64,000 bases of DNA, from NCBI GenBank assembly GCA_910578185.1, contig CAJTPN010000007.1, positions 16,354-80,353 on the forward strand. The letters are read 5' to 3'. The notes beneath the pieces were generated by a model that had not been told where the DNA came from, did no database searches, and saw only the letters and a list, made by a program, of their open reading frames with translations. Shown piece after piece: positions 61,121-64,000 of this stretch (position 1 is the stretch's first letter; every line of letters begins with the position of its first letter). The stretch is from an uncultured Acetatifactor sp. (lineage in GTDB: Bacteria > Bacillota > Clostridia > Lachnospirales > Lachnospiraceae). The position numbers and the translations under genes were made by a program.

Positions 61121-61858
61121 TCAGGTCATTGCTGCGCCGTCCACATTCAGGACGACACCTGTGACATAGGAGGAGAGATCGCTGGCCAGGAAGAGATAAG
61201 CGTTGGCAATGTCCAATGGCTCCCCAACTCTGCCAAGGGGGATTCCTGCAGAGATTCGTTCCACCATTTCCTTGGGCAGCGCCGCCACCATATCCGTATT
61301 GGTGACGCCGGGCGCCACAGCGTTGACTCGGATATTATCTTTGGCAAGCTCTCTTGCCAGGGACAGGGTCAGGCCGTTTACGGCAAATTTTGTGGTGGGA
61401 TAGCCGCAGCCTGAGGGCTGGCCGTACTTGCTTACCATGGAGCTGGTGTTGATGATGACGCCGCCTCCCTGGGCCTTCATTATTCGGGCGGCAGCCTGAG
61501 AGCAGACAAAGACTGCCTTTAAATTGATATCCAGGATCTTTGAAAATTCCTCCAGCGTATAGTCGTAGAGACTGGTGCGGGAAGAAATCCCCGCATTGTT
61601 GGCAAGGATGTCCAGACTGCCAAAACGCTCCTTTACGGAATGGAAAGCCTGGGCCACCGATTCAGGATTACAGAGGTCAGGCCAAATGCCCATGACGCGG
61701 TGGCTGTATTCCGCGAGTTCTGCCAGCGCTTTTTCCACGGTTTCCTGCCTGGAACCCGCCACGGCCACATTGGCGCCCTGCTCCAGATACTTTTTCACAA
61801 TGGCGAGACCGATTCCACGGGTGCCGCCGGTTACGATAGCTGTTTTGTTTGTTAACAT
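61121..61858 (-). CDS. Short-chain dehydrogenase/reductase, FabG-like
   Basis: 245 residues from ATG at 61858 (AAGGG 7 nt upstream). Cofactor motif TGGTRGIG, NNAG, active-site Ser in INTSSMVSKYG, Tyr-x3-Lys in YPTTK (CGYPTTKFAV) and VAPGVTNTDM. Length and motifs are classical. The substrate is not clear: 3-oxoacyl-ACP reductase, sugar alcohol or steroid dehydrogenase are all possible. Stands alone. Confidence 0.92.
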   Translation of the reverse strand: MLTNKTAIVTGGTRGIGLAIVKKYLEQGANVAVAGSRQETVEKALAELAEYSHRVMGIWPDLCNPESVAQAFHSVKERFGSLDILANNAGISSRTSLYDYTLEEFSKILDINLKAVFVCSQAAARIMKAQGGGVIINTSSMVSKYGQPSGCGYPTTKFAVNGLTLSLARELAKDNIRVNAVAPGVTNTDMVAALPKEMVERISAGIPLGRVGEPLDIANAYLFLASDLSSYVTGVVLNVDGAAMT

Positions 61859-62111
61859 ACACATACCCTTTCTTGATATTTTTTTTTAATTTTAGAGCGG
61901 AAAACCTTCTCATAAGCTCTCGTTCATGCCATTCTTTATAAACTGCCTCCAACAGTTATCTTAAACGTATCTTCCACTGCTATGCTGTCCTTTTTTTGTA
62001 CGGAGAGCGCTGGCTATCGGTCCATTGCCGTGTTTAACATTGACTTCTGCTGACTGAAAATTAGAACATATGTTCTGCTGTCCTGCCGCTGAAGTCAGAA
62101 GATTGCGCTCA

Positions 62112-62516
62112 TCATACATGGCCCATGTTGTGCCGGGTCTGGGTCTCACTTTCATTTAAAGCTTTCCTGCAGTCGGGACAAAGGTAAAAAACTTTTAAAT
62201 CATAATATAAATAGGTATCTCCCGCCGCCTGGCGAAGAGGAGCGGTCAAGTCATCAAAAGTGATATCTGCAAGCTTTCCGCATTGTCTGCAAACCAGATG
62301 ATCATGTCTGCGGACATGGTCGTAACGGTCCGGCATTCCTTCTACGGAAAGTTTTCGTATGAGCCCGAATTCGCACAGTTTGTTGATGTTGTTATATATG
62401 GTTGCCAAAACTACCTTCGGATATTTTCCCTTGACCAATTTATAAATTTGCTCAACGGTTAAATGTTCGCGGGAAGTAGTGATGACGGTATAGATTTCTT
62501 TCTCGTATGTGGTCAT
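62112..62516 (-). CDS. perR: PerR-like Fur-family repressor
   Basis: 134 residues from ATG at 62516 (CGGAG 6 nt upstream). Winged helix 1-75 with VVLATIYNNINKL recognition helix. Metal site residues match PerR: His in HLTVEQIY, Asp in DRYDHV, two His in RRHDHL and Asp in GKLADI (Fur would have Glu there). Zinc site cysteines are CRQC and CPDC. It senses peroxide through metal-catalysed oxidation in known PerR. A PerR/Fur box lies 50 nt upstream, so it likely represses itself. Confidence 0.85.
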   Translation of the reverse strand: MTTYEKEIYTVITTSREHLTVEQIYKLVKGKYPKVVLATIYNNINKLCEFGLIRKLSVEGMPDRYDHVRRHDHLVCRQCGKLADITFDDLTAPLRQAAGDTYLYYDLKVFYLCPDCRKALNESETQTRHNMGHV

Positions 62517-62566
62517 ATTGGCTCCGGTTAAAATCGCTGCTACTAAAAATAATTGTTCTATATTTT

Positions 62567-62581
62567 TTAGAATTATTCTAA
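62567..62581. promoter_or_regulatory. PerR/Fur box
   Basis: TTAGAAT-T-ATTCTAA, a perfect 7-1-7 palindrome that differs from the consensus TTATAATNATTATAA at two symmetric positions. Confidence 0.8.
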
Positions 62582-62706
62582 TATTGGAAATGGATTTTGT
62601 CAAGGATTATTTTAGAAAAAAATATTGTTTGAAAATATTGTTGCGCGGGTAGAAAGGAAGGGTTTATAATGAAGGAAAATCAAGTGAAATTATAAGGAGG
62701 TTTTGC

Positions 62707-63489
62707 ATGTTTGGTATTTGGTGTGGAAAGGATGCGAACGTTGCGGTCATTGAGGATTTCAGCATAGCGTTTTTGCGTATAAAAAAGGACGTGATTGCAA
62801 GCGTTTTGAGGCATCACAGTTACGGAACCGTTGGATGTGTTTATGGTCTGGGAGTCAAACCGCAAGTAAGAGCCGTTTGCTGCATCAGACATCCGGAATC
62901 GGGGAAACTGCTTTATAAGGATGAGGCTGGTAAGGAGAATCTGGAAAAGCACGAAAGAGATACTTTTTTGGTGGAATCGGATGGCAGCATGATCTATCGA
63001 ATGTATGACGGAACCGAGTTTGAGCTTACGCTGTCGGAGGAGATTCACATGGAGGACTTTGACAGGCCTGCTTTTGTGGATTCTGATATGCCGTTGGCAC
63101 GGCGTATGGCGCTTTGGAATGTGGGATGGAAGTTTACATATGGGGACGGAAGCTTAGAGGTGAGTATCGATACCACGAAATATTCCTTTTTTTACAGTAT
63201 CGATCCGGAAAAGGATTGGATATACTGTCGTGTAGGACTCCAGGGCTATTGTGAGAAGGGATGGGCCATGCTGTCCACCGTATGTATCAGGGCGAATGAA
63301 AGCAGAATGCTGGAAGATAATCTGCGGTCATTACAGGCGTATAAGCCAATGGAGGATTGCTTTGTGACAGATGGGTGTGCGTTTCCGTCGGATGGAGGAT
63401 GGTATTGGTCCGTCAAGAAGGTCACAGAAGACGCGGTTTATCTGAACGGATGCGGCGGAGATACCTACGTGATCGGCAGAAGGCGGTAG
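62707..63489 (+). CDS. Unrecognised cytoplasmic protein
   Basis: 260 residues; AGGAGG 8 nt upstream. No signal peptide. Contains two-domain look: a first half with RIKKDVIASVLRHHSY and SDGSMIYRMYDGTEFEL, and a second with DGSLEVSIDTTKYSFFYSI and YLNGCGGDTYVIGRR. No motif known to me. It shares the intergenic region with perR and could fall under the PerR box, which is 125 nt upstream. Confidence 0.65.
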   Translation: MFGIWCGKDANVAVIEDFSIAFLRIKKDVIASVLRHHSYGTVGCVYGLGVKPQVRAVCCIRHPESGKLLYKDEAGKENLEKHERDTFLVESDGSMIYRMYDGTEFELTLSEEIHMEDFDRPAFVDSDMPLARRMALWNVGWKFTYGDGSLEVSIDTTKYSFFYSIDPEKDWIYCRVGLQGYCEKGWAMLSTVCIRANESRMLEDNLRSLQAYKPMEDCFVTDGCAFPSDGGWYWSVKKVTEDAVYLNGCGGDTYVIGRRR

Positions 63490-63499
63490 GGGGCTGCTG

Positions 63500-64000
63500 T
63501 CAGGAACCGCTGGATTGATAATGTCGCACTCCCAATCGCCATAACAGGATGCAGGGTATCAGAAACAGGAACGCCAGCAGGGGCATAAATGCCAGATATG
63601 CCTCCTGGCGCCTATCCAGCAGATATAATAACGGATAATATTGCACGGGGGCAAACGGAATGATAAATGTTGTAATCCACAGGACTTCCTTGCCGTATAT
63701 CCCCATGGGATAAGCGCCGTGTTCGTTTAAGCCGTAAGTAAAAATATGCATAAATTCCAAGCCTTCCAAGGTAAAAAAGCTGAGGGCGGCATACATAAGA
63801 AATAAACCGCAAAACAACGTGCAGCATCCTGCCAGCATTCCTGTCACGATCAGAATCTTTTGCCATGTCCAGCAAAGTCCGCTGCCGGATATGCCGTACA
63901 GGAAGACGATAAGCGCATGCAGACACCTGCTGGCCCGTCCCAGTTCAAATTGGCTTCCAAGAATCTGCAGGATGGTTCCTCTGGGGCGAAGCAATATTCT
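63500..64000 (-). CDS. ABC-2 type permease, C-terminal part (cut by right edge)
   Basis: The frame continues to the window edge (RILLRPRGTILQILGSQFEL), so the N-terminal half is outside. Four hydrophobic segments are visible. The order PRGT-x-LQxLGxQFELGR, then SFFTLEGLEFMHIFTYG, GIYGKEVLWITTFIIPFAPV and YLLDR matches ABC-2 family (DUF990-type) permeases, which pair with a second permease and an ATPase. The stop is at 63500. Confidence 0.8.
   Translation of the reverse strand, partial: RILLRPRGTILQILGSQFELGRASRCLHALIVFLYGISGSGLCWTWQKILIVTGMLAGCCTLFCGLFLMYAALSFFTLEGLEFMHIFTYGLNEHGAYPMGIYGKEVLWITTFIIPFAPVQYYPLLYLLDRRQEAYLAFMPLLAFLFLIPCILLWRLGVRHYQSSGS

Noticed and set aside
1..64000. CRISPR array or rRNA
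   Set aside because: No regularly spaced 25-40-nt repeats with unique spacers and no rRNA segments were seen; the only regular arrays are the 108-bp units and the short AACGATAGC motif.

Overview
The window reads as chromosome of a Gram-positive anaerobic Firmicute, most likely a gut Lachnospiraceae (Clostridia). This is inferred from AGGAGG-type ribosome sites, moderate GC, rubrerythrin plus a PerR-like regulator, many hybrid kinases, GH78 and GH42 glycosidases, a VanG-type ligase and the general protein style. No rRNA or species marker is present, so the genus is not fixed.

Layout. 0-2.5 kb (minus): a VanG-type D-Ala-D-Ser ligase followed by a VanT-type serine racemase that runs off the left edge. 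2.5-5.4 kb: a divergent histidine kinase/response regulator pair. 5.4-9.5 kb: an rRNA methyltransferase, a pseudouridine synthase, an AI-2E family membrane protein and a CDP-alcohol phosphatidyltransferase. 9.6-11.9 kb: a single-chain RNA repair enzyme (kinase, phosphatase, Rnl1-like ligase). 12-17.5 kb (minus): a hybrid kinase with two receivers, a metallophosphoesterase and a leaderless BMP-type protein with a ParB-like front. 17.8-18.3 kb: a small transcription unit and tRNA-Pro. 18.3-25.6 kb: ogt, a K+ channel, an RlmI-like methylase, a zinc-ribbon lipoprotein, an RHH protein, a membrane-anchored unknown and a metal exporter. 25.6-33.4 kb (minus): an HD-GYP protein, a hybrid kinase and a heterodimeric ABC exporter.

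33.7-36.8 kb, just after tRNA-Lys, is a mobile-element graveyard. It holds two 3' remnants of serine recombinases flanking an AT-rich gene for an unrecognised HExxH protein, then an RHH gene with no normal start codon. 36.8-47.2 kb is ordinary chromosome: GH78 rhamnosidase, histidine phosphatase, tocopherol-cyclase-like protein, TatD, a LytTR/GHKL pair and a DUF4132 protein.

47.2-56 kb is accessory again. It has a GNAT fragment, a second ABC exporter pair with 108-bp tandem repeats between its genes, IS-end scars, a solute-binding-protein pseudogene, and then Nmad2, Nmad3 and an AIPR protein with a PD-(D/E)XK-like core. The Nmad2-Nmad3-AIPR group is the best candidate for an under-described defence or nucleic-acid-modification system in the window. 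56-64 kb returns to housekeeping and metabolism: two unknowns, NUDIX, GH42 beta-galactosidase, rubrerythrin, an SDR, PerR with its box, an unknown, and an ABC-2 permease cut by the right edge.

All family names come from reading motifs by eye; no database search was run.
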